Part shown: positions 5,825 through 11,849 of the stretch, piece after piece
How positions within the stretch are numbered: position 1 is the first letter of the stretch
Layout: every line of letters starts with the position of its first letter
Origin: JBMOLK01 sp049325575
GTDB lineage: Bacteria; Bacillota; Clostridia; Acetivibrionales; Acetivibrionaceae
NCBI GenBank assembly: GCA_049325575.1
Contig: JBMOLK010000143.1
Location: 1 to 12,567, forward strand
Length of the DNA: 12,567 nt
Reading direction: 5' to 3'
The notes under the pieces: generated by a model
What the model saw: the letters and a program-made list of their open reading frames with translations, nothing else
The model's database searches: none
Told to the model about the DNA's origin: nothing
Program-made: the position numbers and the translations under genes

Positions 5825-6169
5825 TTATTTAAAGCCCAGGTCTTCTTCCAAAGAGACAGTGATTGTCTTGTTTATCTCCATCATGAATTCATTAAATCTT
5901 TTGTAGTGCTCTAAGTACTCTGCAACTTCCGGAACTTTTGACAGACTTTCAAATTGTGAATTCAGTTCTGTAAGTTTTCTCTCCTTATCCCTTTGGGGAA
6001 TTTCAGGCAATGAATACAGATCTGCTTGTACCTGGTTAAACCTTATTATTTTATTTTTGAGTTCCGGGTCCCTTGCCAAAGCATCTCTGGATTGCTTTAA
6101 TCTACGGAATTCTCCGGTAGATTTTATTTGTTCGATGAATTTTCTTGTTTTTTCATCTAGAGCATTCAT
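5825..6169 (-). CDS. YlbF/YmcA family protein
   Basis: A 114-residue, all-helical protein of the Com_YlbF family (PF06133-type). The family pattern is visible: an N-terminal helix with a short-spaced LKQSRDAL, the DPELKNKIIRFNQVQADLY motif (about residues 35-53), then a helix with EVAEYLEHYKRFNEFMMEINKTI. In B. subtilis, YlbF and YmcA act with YaaT as a complex that modulates RNase Y and the Spo0A phosphorelay; many clostridial members are paralogues of unknown role. The ATG at 6169 is preferred because GAGGTG lies just upstream; an in-frame GTG three codons earlier overlaps that site. The length is normal. Confidence 0.88.
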   Translation of the reverse strand: MNALDEKTRKFIEQIKSTGEFRRLKQSRDALARDPELKNKIIRFNQVQADLYSLPEIPQRDKERKLTELNSQFESLSKVPEVAEYLEHYKRFNEFMMEINKTITVSLEEDLGFK

Positions 6170-6206
6170 ATCTTTCACCTCGAGTATTAATTAAAAGTAT
6201 TTTGAG

Positions 6207-6228
6207 AGTACATGCAGATGTATGTACT
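6207..6228. repeat. Imperfect palindrome in the YlbF leader
   Basis: AGTACATGCAG / ATGTATGTACT: an 11 + 11 base dyad with 9 of 11 positions matching, about 40 bases upstream of the YlbF start. It could be an operator or a leader hairpin. Confidence 0.35.
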
Positions 6229-6294
6229 TGGGTACAGTTCTCCATTCCGTATACCCATAATTAATTTGTATTATATAACCGGATAAATTGATTG

Positions 6295-6318
6295 AAGGGA
6301 GGTGAAAGAGCCTCCCTT
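6295..6318 (-). terminator. Hairpin after the 66-aa gene
   Basis: AAGGGAGG and CCTCCCTT form an 8-bp stem with an 8-base loop, 15 bases after the stop codon. Only a weak T-rich sequence follows. Confidence 0.6.
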
Positions 6319-6332
6319 AGAAGTATTTGATA

Positions 6333-6533
6333 TTAGTTTTCATATCCGAATCCACCGCATCCAAAAGCACCAAACGTAGGGAAAAGTAAGAATATTAAGA
6401 TGATGATAATTATCCAAACAAAACCTCCTGCAAACGGACCAACTCCAGCAACTGCTCCTCCTGCACATGGAGCTGCCGCTGCCGCTGCTGGTGCTGCTGC
6501 CGCCGCAACCGGTGCTACTCTTTCATCAGCCAT
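6333..6533 (-). CDS. Tiny Gly/Phe/Ala-rich single-span protein (FGFGGF family), copy 3
   Basis: 66 residues, the longest copy. It begins MADERVAPVA, continues with a long Ala/Pro/Gly stretch (residues 9-38), a strong span (about residues 39-52, WIIIIILIFLLFP) and an atypical tail FGAFGCGGFGYEN. It has two Cys (C23 and C59), one on each side of the span. The ATG at 6533 follows AAAGGAG at normal spacing; an upstream in-frame ATG lies before that site and is rejected. A GTAAC-N17-AATATACTG promoter lies at 6587-6617. Function unknown. Confidence 0.85.
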   Translation of the reverse strand: MADERVAPVAAAAAPAAAAAAPCAGGAVAGVGPFAGGFVWIIIIILIFLLFPTFGAFGCGGFGYEN

Positions 6534-6586
6534 ATAAATTACTCCTTTCAGCATATTTATTAATTTACATAAAAATACTATAGTGA

Positions 6587-6617
6587 CAGTATATTCATAA
6601 AGCTGTCTAAGTGTTAC
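6587..6617 (-). promoter_or_regulatory. Sigma-K-like promoter of the 66-aa gene
   Basis: On the minus strand, TGTAACA (GTAAC at 6617-6613), 17 bases, then AATATACTG (6595-6587). Confidence 0.65.
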
Positions 6618-6739
6618 AAATACTGATGAAATCTTTTATGTCAGTTTTCATATCTGTATCCTCTCCGGCCCAGCCTGGAAGGCAATCGTAAAAAATTATG
6701 AAACCACGTACTGACAATTCGCAAAAACCCATTGGCCTG

Positions 6740-6748
6740 CATATTATG
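6740..6748 (+). promoter_or_regulatory. Possible -10 box of yabG
   Basis: CATATTATG fits the local -10 pattern and lies 63 bases before the yabG start. No GTAAC is present at the expected -35 position, so the match is partial. Confidence 0.3.
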
Positions 6749-6811
6749 TAGTAGCCTTTTTTCGCAAATAAAACCTTATGCCTTTTAAAGCTATTAAAAA
6801 GGGGGATTGAA

Positions 6812-7630
6812 ATGTCAAATTATCAAGTTGGAGATATAGTTGTAAGAAAATCATACGGTGCTGATATACCTTTCGTAATTTCTAATATAGATAAGTCTGA
6901 AAGCAGAGGAAAGGAATATATACTTAGAGGATTGGAATATAGACTTATAGCAGATGCTGATGCAGATGACCTGCTTCGCTTAAATACCAGAACTGCAAAC
7001 ATAAGTAAAGAAAGGCATTTGGCTATGCTTAGAAGCCAAGTACTTATGAGGAAGCTTTTAAATAATCCTTTTCCTTTTATGAGAGCCGGCAGAAAGTCAG
7101 GCAGTATACTTCATATTGATGCGAGCCAGCGGTTCCTTAATGACAGTATGAGTTTTTACAGGAGTGTGGGGTTAAGGCCATTTGGAATTATTGTAGATGA
7201 GCCGGACCAGCCACAGAGAGTGAGAGGACTTCTTCAGAAGTACCGTCCGGATATTGTTGTACTAACGGGCCATGACGGTATCAGGAAAGGTGCTACAGAT
7301 TTAAATTCATTTGAGAGTTATAAGAATTCAAACTATTATGTAAGTGCAGTCAAGGAAGCCAGGTCCTATGAGCCTAATCCTGACAGGTTATGTATTTTTG
7401 CAGGTGCATGCCAATCATATTATGAAGCTATTATGTCTGCAGGTGCCAATTTCGCAAGTTCACCGGGAAGGGTGCTGGTACACTCTCTTGATCCGGTAGT
7501 TGTTTCACAGAGAATAGCAACAACAGCTTCCTCAAAAATCGTGACACCCAGTCAGGCTGTAGCCGGAACAATTTCTGGTGCAAAAGGAATTGGCGGAATC
7601 AGCACCAGGGGCCGTATGACCTTGTCATAA
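6812..7630 (+). CDS. yabG: YabG sporulation-specific protease
   Basis: 272 residues, close to the usual size of YabG. YabG is a mother-cell protease that processes spore coat and cortex-associated proteins late in sporulation (in Bacillus it trims coat proteins for cross-linking; in C. difficile it processes germination proteins). The N-terminal 60 residues form the small beta-rich YabG domain (MSNYQVGDIVVRKSYG). The peptidase part carries ILHIDAS (99-105), PDIVVLTGHDG (146-156, His154) and IFAGACQS (195-202, Cys200), followed by GANFASSPGRVLVHSLDPV. The Cys in GACQS corresponds to the catalytic Cys reported in C. difficile. The start is set by GGGGGATTGA. It ends in a strong bidirectional terminator shared with the convergent methyltransferase. 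Confidence 0.95.
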   Translation: MSNYQVGDIVVRKSYGADIPFVISNIDKSESRGKEYILRGLEYRLIADADADDLLRLNTRTANISKERHLAMLRSQVLMRKLLNNPFPFMRAGRKSGSILHIDASQRFLNDSMSFYRSVGLRPFGIIVDEPDQPQRVRGLLQKYRPDIVVLTGHDGIRKGATDLNSFESYKNSNYYVSAVKEARSYEPNPDRLCIFAGACQSYYEAIMSAGANFASSPGRVLVHSLDPVVVSQRIATTASSKIVTPSQAVAGTISGAKGIGGISTRGRMTLS

Positions 7631-7670
7631 AGAAGTACCGGAGACATATAAGTTTGTCTTGATGTATAGC

Positions 7671-7716
7671 AAAGGTATGATAAAACGTGCGTGCACGGAC
7701 GTTTTATCATACCTTT
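7671..7716. terminator. Bidirectional terminator between yabG and the methyltransferase
   Basis: A perfect 18-bp stem (7671-7688 with 7699-7716) around a loop that itself contains the palindrome CGTGCACG. It is followed by TT on the plus strand. It overlaps the methyltransferase stop codon by one base. Confidence 0.85.
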
Positions 7717-8399
7717 TACTGCTTTTTGCAAATAAAAACCCTATATCCCAGCTTTTTACGATAATATTGAAGAATGCGTATATGAGGAAAAAAGTCCATT
7801 AGCATTCCAATAGAGGTTATTCTGTTAGTTGGTCCTACAGCAACTCTGAAGGTCTTAAGAGCTGTAAATCCGGCTTTGGTAAAAGCCCCTATCCATTCAT
7901 CAGTGGTTGGTACCCGGTCTATATTATAGACAAATTTTATATTGCTCAAATCGTTTGAAGTAAGACTTGACTCTGAAGTTATCTCAATAGCCATAAGAGT
8001 ACCATGCTGTTTTAAAACGCGGTAGTATTCTTTTAATGATCTGTTTATATTGGTAAAGGCAGTTACAGATTCCGACAACAGGATGTCAAAAGACTCGGAA
8101 GCAAAAGGAAGGTCTTCCGCATTTGCCCGAATCAGATCTATTTTGAGCTTTTCTCTATTGAATTTATCAGATGATCTTTTTAACATTTCCTCATTAATAT
8201 CCACGGCTGTTACTTTGCAGCGATACCTTTTTGCTATAAAAGCAGAAGTTTGACCTGCACCGCAGCCTACGTCCAATAGACTGGTATTACTGTTTATATG
8301 TGTATTCCTAAGCAATTCAACTGTTAGAGGCATTCCACCCGGATGGGCACCATTAATTCCGTATTTTGCAAGTAATTCAAGGTATGTTGGTCTTACCAA
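7716..8399 (-). CDS. Class I SAM-dependent methyltransferase
   Basis: A 227-residue Rossmann-fold methyltransferase. Motif I is LLDVGCGAGQ (41-50), the acidic ribose-binding residue is D67 in VTAVDINEEML, and ANAEDLPF (92-99) with SFDILLSES forms the motif II/III region typical of the UbiE/type-11 group. The C-terminal third (TDEWIGAFTKAGF ... FFPHIRILQYYRKKLGYRVFICKKQ) is less conserved and may set the substrate, which I cannot name. The start is TTG at 8399 behind AAAGGAG with 8 bases between; the next in-frame Met, at residue 23, would remove conserved sequence. It is divergent from the tiny-protein gene at 8547 and convergent with yabG. No promoter of the GTAAC type is visible for it. Confidence 0.9.
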   Translation of the reverse strand: MVRPTYLELLAKYGINGAHPGGMPLTVELLRNTHINSNTSLLDVGCGAGQTSAFIAKRYRCKVTAVDINEEMLKRSSDKFNREKLKIDLIRANAEDLPFASESFDILLSESVTAFTNINRSLKEYYRVLKQHGTLMAIEITSESSLTSNDLSNIKFVYNIDRVPTTDEWIGAFTKAGFTALKTFRVAVGPTNRITSIGMLMDFFPHIRILQYYRKKLGYRVFICKKQ

Positions 8400-8467
8400 T
8401 CAAACCACTCCTTTGAATTGATTCTATAGCTATAATATTATTGTCTAAGATAAAAAATACTTTTTTT

Positions 8468-8498
8468 GTAACAAATTTTCTTTCGGAAGAATAGTATA
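8468..8498 (+). promoter_or_regulatory. Sigma-K-like promoter of the 39-aa FGFGGF gene
   Basis: TGTAACA (GTAAC at 8468-8472), 17 bases, then AATAGTATA (8490-8498). Confidence 0.68.
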
Positions 8499-8546
8499 TA
8501 TTACATAAAAATACTATGTAATTCAATTGAGAAAGGAGTGCTCAGA

Positions 8547-8666
8547 ATGGATGACAGATTTGCAGGTGCAGGTGTAGGCTTCGGAGGATTTGGATTTATA
8601 TTCATAATAATCCTGTTGTTATTGTTAGTGTTCCCATTTTTTGGAGCCGGCGCATTCTTTATCTAA
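8547..8666 (+). CDS. Tiny Gly/Phe-rich single-span protein (FGFGGF family), copy 4
   Basis: 39 residues, the shortest copy: MDDRFAGAGVGFGGFGF, then a span (about residues 18-30, IFIIILLLLLVFP) and a truncated tail FFGAGAFFI lacking the FGFGGF repeat and the acidic end found in other copies. The GGFGGFG block lies before the span instead, as in copy 6. The start is clear behind AAAGGAGTG. A GTAAC-N17-AATAGTATA promoter precedes it and a 22-bp stem terminator follows. Function unknown. Confidence 0.85.
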   Translation: MDDRFAGAGVGFGGFGFIFIIILLLLLVFPFFGAGAFFI

Positions 8667-8684
8667 GGAAGAGAGTATTAAATA

Positions 8685-8745
8685 AATGCAGAATGCAGGA
8701 GGGCTTAATGAAGCTTTCCTGTATTTTGCATTCATAAAATTTTTG
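8685..8745 (+). terminator. Long strand-specific terminator of the 39-aa gene
   Basis: Arms 8685-8706 and 8711-8732 pair over 22 positions with a 4-base loop. All four departures from perfect complementarity are G-U pairs in the plus-strand RNA, and would be A/C mismatches in the opposite RNA. A TTTTT run follows at 8740-8744. Confidence 0.8.
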
Positions 8746-8776
8746 TGTACTTAATCTCATTGACTTTAACAACAAA

Positions 8777-8809
8777 AAGATAGGAAGCAGAATTAATACT
8801 TCCTATCTT
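8777..8809 (-). terminator. Terminator of the 106-aa/128-aa operon
   Basis: AAGATAGGAAG (8777-8787) and CTTCCTATCTT (8799-8809) form a perfect 11-bp stem. On the minus strand the second arm runs into TTTTTGTTG. Confidence 0.75.
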
Positions 8810-8869
8810 CTGACCATGCATAACAGCTTTGTTGAAAGGAGGCCCTGATATTTTGATTGGGCCCGCAGG

Positions 8870-9256
8870 TTATTTTGTCTTTAAGCTGCCTCCGTTGTTG
8901 AAAAGAAGGGGTAACAGCTTTGAAACACGAAGGAAGTGGATACAATCATTTACAGCCCGCTGCCTTTTTTTGTTTAAAAAAGGAGTAACTGCAGTCAAAA
9001 GATTAACCCTGGGATCATTATTGGAATTCAGTGCTCTCATAACATCCTGGGCCCTGCTTAAAAACTCCATATTATTTGCCAAATCGCCTGCCGGTGCCGA
9101 ACTCTCATTTTTGTTTGATGGTGCTTCATCCTGGGGTTGGCTGGAACTTTGGCCACCCATGGAGCTGCCAAGAAGTTCAAGCATGCCTTTAAGCTTTTCC
9201 GGCTGGCTAAGTATTTCCATAGCTTGTTTTATACTTCTATCCAATTCATCACTCAT
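8870..9256 (-). CDS. 128-aa helical protein with VNxLTxxxPxL motif, second gene of operon
   Basis: A soluble protein in three parts: an N-terminal helix (MSDELDRSIKQAMEILSQPE..), a Ser/Gln/Asn-rich linker (about residues 31-58, SSMGGQSSSQPQDEAPSNKN) and a helical C-terminal module with DPRVNLLTAVTPFLNKKRQ (81-99) followed by HFLRVSKLLPLLF. The C-terminal module shows VNxLTxxxPxL, also present in the 128-aa protein at 11920-12306. No named family is recognised. GGGAGG lies 7 bases before the ATG. It follows the 106-aa gene by 37 bases on the same strand and shares its sigma-K-like promoter, so a sporulation role is likely. Confidence 0.85.
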   Translation of the reverse strand: MSDELDRSIKQAMEILSQPEKLKGMLELLGSSMGGQSSSQPQDEAPSNKNESSAPAGDLANNMEFLSRAQDVMRALNSNNDPRVNLLTAVTPFLNKKRQRAVNDCIHFLRVSKLLPLLFNNGGSLKTK

Positions 9257-9293
9257 AATTTTCCTCCCAGATGTGAGTATTTAGGCCTGGGGT

Positions 9294-9614
9294 TTACTTA
9301 ATAATATCCTTCAACTTATCCTTTATCTCGTTCCCATGACTTCCTATATACTTTAAAATTTTCTCAAGATCAGTGCTATTCAGATTTTTTATAGCATCTG
9401 CATCAATGTTCATTTTATCCAGAGCTGCCTTATCCGCACTGCTTGGCTTTGCACCTTGCGGGCTCTTGGTCACAGAAGCTATCTGCTTTGCTAATTCTTC
9501 GGTATTTCCGTTCTTCAGCACATCAAGAGCTTTATTCAAGTTTTCCTGCAGCGCTTTTTTATCCATATTATTAAGGATATCAGCAAGGTTTTTATTCAAA
9601 TCATTATTACTCAT
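9294..9614 (-). CDS. 106-aa helical protein, paralogue of 3227-3571 product, first gene of operon
   Basis: A Lys/Asn-rich, all-helical, soluble protein. It matches the 114-aa protein at 3227-3571 over its whole length, most clearly at LAKQIASVTKSP (41-52) and in the C-terminal NIDADAIKNLNSTDLEKIL ... GNEIKDKLKD. The middle (QGAKPSSADKAA) is less conserved and reads as a linker. The ATG at 9614 is chosen because AAAGGA lies just before it; an in-frame ATG 14 codons upstream lies before that site. The promoter GTAAC-N17-AATATAATG is at 9701-9731, giving an unusually long leader of about 80 bases. No family is recognised. Confidence 0.85.
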   Translation of the reverse strand: MSNNDLNKNLADILNNMDKKALQENLNKALDVLKNGNTEELAKQIASVTKSPQGAKPSSADKAALDKMNIDADAIKNLNSTDLEKILKYIGSHGNEIKDKLKDIIK

Positions 9615-9700
9615 ATAATCATTCCTTTCAACAGTTTTACATATTTTCTCATTCAACAGGATATCAACATTTGCTATCGAGTTTGGTTATTCTTCCTTTA

Positions 9701-9731
9701 CATTATATTGTCTAATAGTGGTATTTGTTAC
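9701..9731 (-). promoter_or_regulatory. Sigma-K-like promoter of the 106-aa/128-aa operon
   Basis: On the minus strand, TGTAACA (GTAAC at 9731-9727), 17 bases, then AATATAATG (9709-9701). It lies in the divergent region shared with the patatin gene. Confidence 0.65.
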
Positions 9732-9791
9732 AGTCTTACTTCAGAATTTTAAAAATATAATTATATATAACGGATTTTGGAGGTTTAAGAA

Positions 9792-10970
9792 ATGTTTTAT
9801 ACAGACAATATTGCAAATCTTGTTTTGAGTGGAGGAGGTGTAAAAGGAATTGCTTTTATCGGGGCGCTCGAAATATTTGCACAAAGAGGCTGGCAATTCT
9901 ATAATATAGCAGGTGTATCGGCAGGTGCAATCGTGGGCTCAATTTTAGCAGCAGGGTATAGTCCTCTGGAATTAAGAAAGATTTTAGACAGCTTTGTTTT
10001 TGAGAAAATCAAAATAAGTGATATTCCCGTAAGAGTACCTATTATTTCAAAATATATGAATTATAATAACGGGTTTAGGAGTCATGCTGATGAAGGCTAT
10101 GAAATGCTTTTGACCCTGGAGGAACTGATTAATAGTAATAGCAAAGTCTTTACCGGTGGGCTTTCAAATATGCGGGGTAATTTATTCGATTGTATTCATA
10201 AGCTTTGTAAGCAAGGATGCCTTTTCGACGGTGATTATCTGGAGGAATGGATATCCAAGGTTCTTGCTAAAAAAGGTGTGAGGACCTTTGGAGACCTTAG
10301 AGGCGGACTTGCAGACAGAGTTAATCCTTCAGGTTATAGGATGAGGATGACAGCAGTGGATGCTACAAGGGCAAAAGTTGTTGTACTACCTGACGATATA
10401 GCTTTTTATGGAATAAATCCAGACAGTTTAGAGGTTGCAAAAGCCGTAAGAATGAGTGCCAGTGTTCCTTTTGTATTTAAACCGGTGGAACTGAAAAAGT
10501 CAGAAGGGAATTTTGTTATGACATACAATTTGGTAGATGGCGGAGTGTTTGATAAATTTCCATTCTGGCTTATTGAGCATAAGGCTGACTACTCTTTGGG
10601 CAGGCATCAGGATTTTAATATCCCTACAATAGGAATGAGATTGGTGGGAAATAAAAGCATTATAAGTTTGGATACTCCACTTACTATACTTAAAGGAATC
10701 ATTTCATCCATTCATGATATAGGTGTACCCCAGAAATTACTTTTTGACCACGAATACTATATAAAAATAAATACATCCAATATTTCATTTCTTGATTTTG
10801 ATTTGAGTGACAATGAGATGAACCAACTAATAAATTCGGGAAGGGATGCAGCTTTGAAGTTTTTTGAAGGTAACAGAAGGTTTATTCATGAAAGCTTATA
10901 CTATCAAAGGTTATATTATGAAAGTGTTCTGATATTAGCAGTGTTGATGCTAAGAAAATTTCTAAAATAA
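9792..10970 (+). CDS. Patatin-like phospholipase
   Basis: A 392-residue patatin-family lipid acyl hydrolase. The oxyanion loop GGGVKG (14-19), the nucleophile elbow GVSAG (41-45, Ser43) and the catalytic Asp motif DGG (249-251, Asp249, in LVDGGVFDKFP) are all intact, so it should be active as a Ser-Asp dyad enzyme. It is longer than minimal bacterial patatins, with an insertion around residues 95-165 and a hydrophobic C-terminal segment (VLILAVLML) that could bind membrane. There is no signal peptide, so it is cytoplasmic or peripheral. GGAGG lies 8 bases before the ATG. It is divergent from the sporulation-type 106-aa/128-aa operon. No GTAAC promoter is seen for it, and its substrate is unknown. 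Confidence 0.92.
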   Translation: MFYTDNIANLVLSGGGVKGIAFIGALEIFAQRGWQFYNIAGVSAGAIVGSILAAGYSPLELRKILDSFVFEKIKISDIPVRVPIISKYMNYNNGFRSHADEGYEMLLTLEELINSNSKVFTGGLSNMRGNLFDCIHKLCKQGCLFDGDYLEEWISKVLAKKGVRTFGDLRGGLADRVNPSGYRMRMTAVDATRAKVVVLPDDIAFYGINPDSLEVAKAVRMSASVPFVFKPVELKKSEGNFVMTYNLVDGGVFDKFPFWLIEHKADYSLGRHQDFNIPTIGMRLVGNKSIISLDTPLTILKGIISSIHDIGVPQKLLFDHEYYIKINTSNISFLDFDLSDNEMNQLINSGRDAALKFFEGNRRFIHESLYYQRLYYESVLILAVLMLRKFLK

Positions 10971-10997
10971 AAAGGAGGTCTACCGCCTCCTTCTTTA
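10971..10997. terminator. Bidirectional terminator after patatin
   Basis: AAGGAGG (10972-10978) and CCTCCTT (10986-10992) form the stem. On the plus strand it directly follows the patatin stop and precedes CTTTAAT. On the minus strand it runs into TTTTTATTTT and would end transcripts of the 46-aa gene and the pseudogene. Confidence 0.75.
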
Positions 10998-10998
10998 A

Positions 10999-11079
10999 TA
11001 TGTATGATCAACAATAAGATAATCCGGATAAAGTCAGGGCCGAAACTCCATCTGCATATGCAAATCTTGAATCGTCTAC
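10999..11079 (-). pseudogene. Decayed copy of a tiny FGFGGF gene
   Basis: Just downstream of the 46-aa gene, the minus strand repeats its start: 18 of 21 bases match, including GATTCAAGATTTGCA, and a GAAAGGAAA ribosome site lies upstream. The start codon reads GTA instead of ATG. The linker is four bases shorter than in the 46-aa gene, which shifts the frame. Beyond it the third frame reads FIRIILLLII against FIWIILLLII. The FGFGGF tail is missing; the sequence passes straight into the patatin-side terminator. It is most simply a tandem duplicate that lost its start, frame and end. Confidence 0.7.
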
Positions 11080-11109
11080 TTTTTATTTCCTTTCTTTTAT
11101 GTATTAATC

Positions 11110-11250
11110 TTATAACTTATCTTCGGAGGCAAAGCCGCCGAATCCACCAAAACCAAACAGAGGAAGGATTATTATTAATAGTAGAATAATCCATATAAAG
11201 TTACCTCCAAAAAAACCTGCACCTGCACCTGCAAATCTTGAATCATCCAT
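11110..11250 (-). CDS. Tiny Gly/Phe-rich single-span protein (FGFGGF family), copy 5
   Basis: 46 residues: MDDSRFAGAGAGFFGGN, a span (about residues 18-31, IWIILLLIIILPL) and the tail FGFGGFGGFASEDKL. The start is clear behind AAAGGAGTG. It is the closest relative of the pseudogene directly downstream. Its promoter, GTAAC-N17-AATAGTATG at 11298-11328, is back to back with that of copy 6, so the two are expressed divergently. Function unknown. Confidence 0.85.
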   Translation of the reverse strand: MDDSRFAGAGAGFFGGNFIWIILLLIIILPLFGFGGFGGFASEDKL

Positions 11251-11297
11251 TTTAAGCACTCCTTTCATTATCATTTAAATTAATGGCTAGCCAATAA

Positions 11298-11328
11298 CAT
11301 ACTATTCGGTTGGTAAAAGATGTGTTAC
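11298..11328 (-). promoter_or_regulatory. Sigma-K-like promoter of the 46-aa gene
   Basis: On the minus strand, TGTAACA (GTAAC at 11328-11324), 17 bases, then AATAGTATG (11306-11298). Confidence 0.68.
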
Positions 11329-11419
11329 AAAATCAAAAAAACGGGGACTGTTAAAAAACTGCATTTGAGTTGTCAAAGTCCGTTACACCGATTCCTTTTT
11401 CAGGGGTAAGGAAATTTTT

Positions 11420-11450
11420 GTAACACCAATTATGGGATTTGAATATGATG
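11420..11450 (+). promoter_or_regulatory. Sigma-K-like promoter of the 51-aa gene
   Basis: TGTAACA (GTAAC at 11420-11424), 17 bases, then AATATGATG (11442-11450). Confidence 0.66.
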
Positions 11451-11501
11451 TATAGGTATTTAAATTGGGTTATGTTGACCTGCGAGAAGGAGGTGAATAA
11501 T

Positions 11502-11657
11502 ATGTCATATGATAGACCTGCAGCTGCAGCAGCAGCTACACCATTCGCTGGTGGCTTTGGTGGTTTTGGTGGTTTTGGTATAATATTTATCATTATATTG
11601 ATATTAATATTATTCCCATTCTTTGGATTCGGATTCGGCGGATTCGCAAACGAATAA
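11502..11657 (+). CDS. Tiny Gly/Phe-rich single-span protein (FGFGGF family), copy 6
   Basis: 51 residues: MSYDRPAAAAAATPFAGG, a GFGGFGGFG block before the membrane, a span (about residues 27-38, IIFIIILILILF) and the tail PFFGFGFGGFANE. The ATG at 11502 follows a near-perfect AGAAGGAGGTGA. In-frame ATGs upstream (from 11439) lie within or just after the promoter and lack a ribosome site. It is flanked by a GTAAC-N17-AATATGATG promoter and a canonical terminator, so it is a complete single-gene unit. Function unknown. Confidence 0.87.
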   Translation: MSYDRPAAAAAATPFAGGFGGFGGFGIIFIIILILILFPFFGFGFGGFANE

Positions 11658-11743
11658 TCAATAACTATTTTGGGAGCGGGATTTCATATCCTTTCCGAAG
11701 CTTATTAAGAGAAGCTGTAGAGCAACTAAAACTGCACAGCTTA

Positions 11744-11775
11744 AAAGGAGGTAAAGGCCTCCTTTCTCTTTTTTT
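11744..11775 (+). terminator. Terminator of the 51-aa gene
   Basis: AAAGGAGG (11744-11751) and CCTCCTTT (11758-11765) form the stem, followed by CTCTTTTTTT. It lies about 87 bases after the stop; the sequence between holds a weaker AAGCTGT/ACAGCTT dyad. Confidence 0.85.
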
Positions 11776-11849
11776 ATAAGTTTTTAATAAATGCTATATG
11801 TAAAGGGATCGAACTGTTCGCTATCTCTAAATGTTATATATATGTAACA

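Noticed and set aside
5554..5832. 92-codon open frame on the plus strand
   Set aside because: It starts inside the 42-bp palindrome and is antisense to a tiny FGFGGF gene.
8829..9284. 151-codon open frame on the plus strand
   Set aside because: It is antisense to the 128-aa gene, which has the proper start site, promoter, operon partner and a paralogue.
11381..11386. Additional GTTAC (GTAAC on the minus strand) near the copy 5/6 promoters
   Set aside because: The sequence 17 bases downstream is not a -10 box, and the correctly spaced site at 11298-11328 already serves copy 5.
11351..11593. 80-codon open frame on the minus strand
   Set aside because: It is antisense to the 51-aa FGFGGF gene and crosses its promoter.
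1041..11775. Multiple similar hairpins as a CRISPR array or mobile repeats
   Set aside because: They are scattered, differ in sequence, have no regular spacing and each lies at a gene 3' end; no cas gene, transposase or integrase is present.
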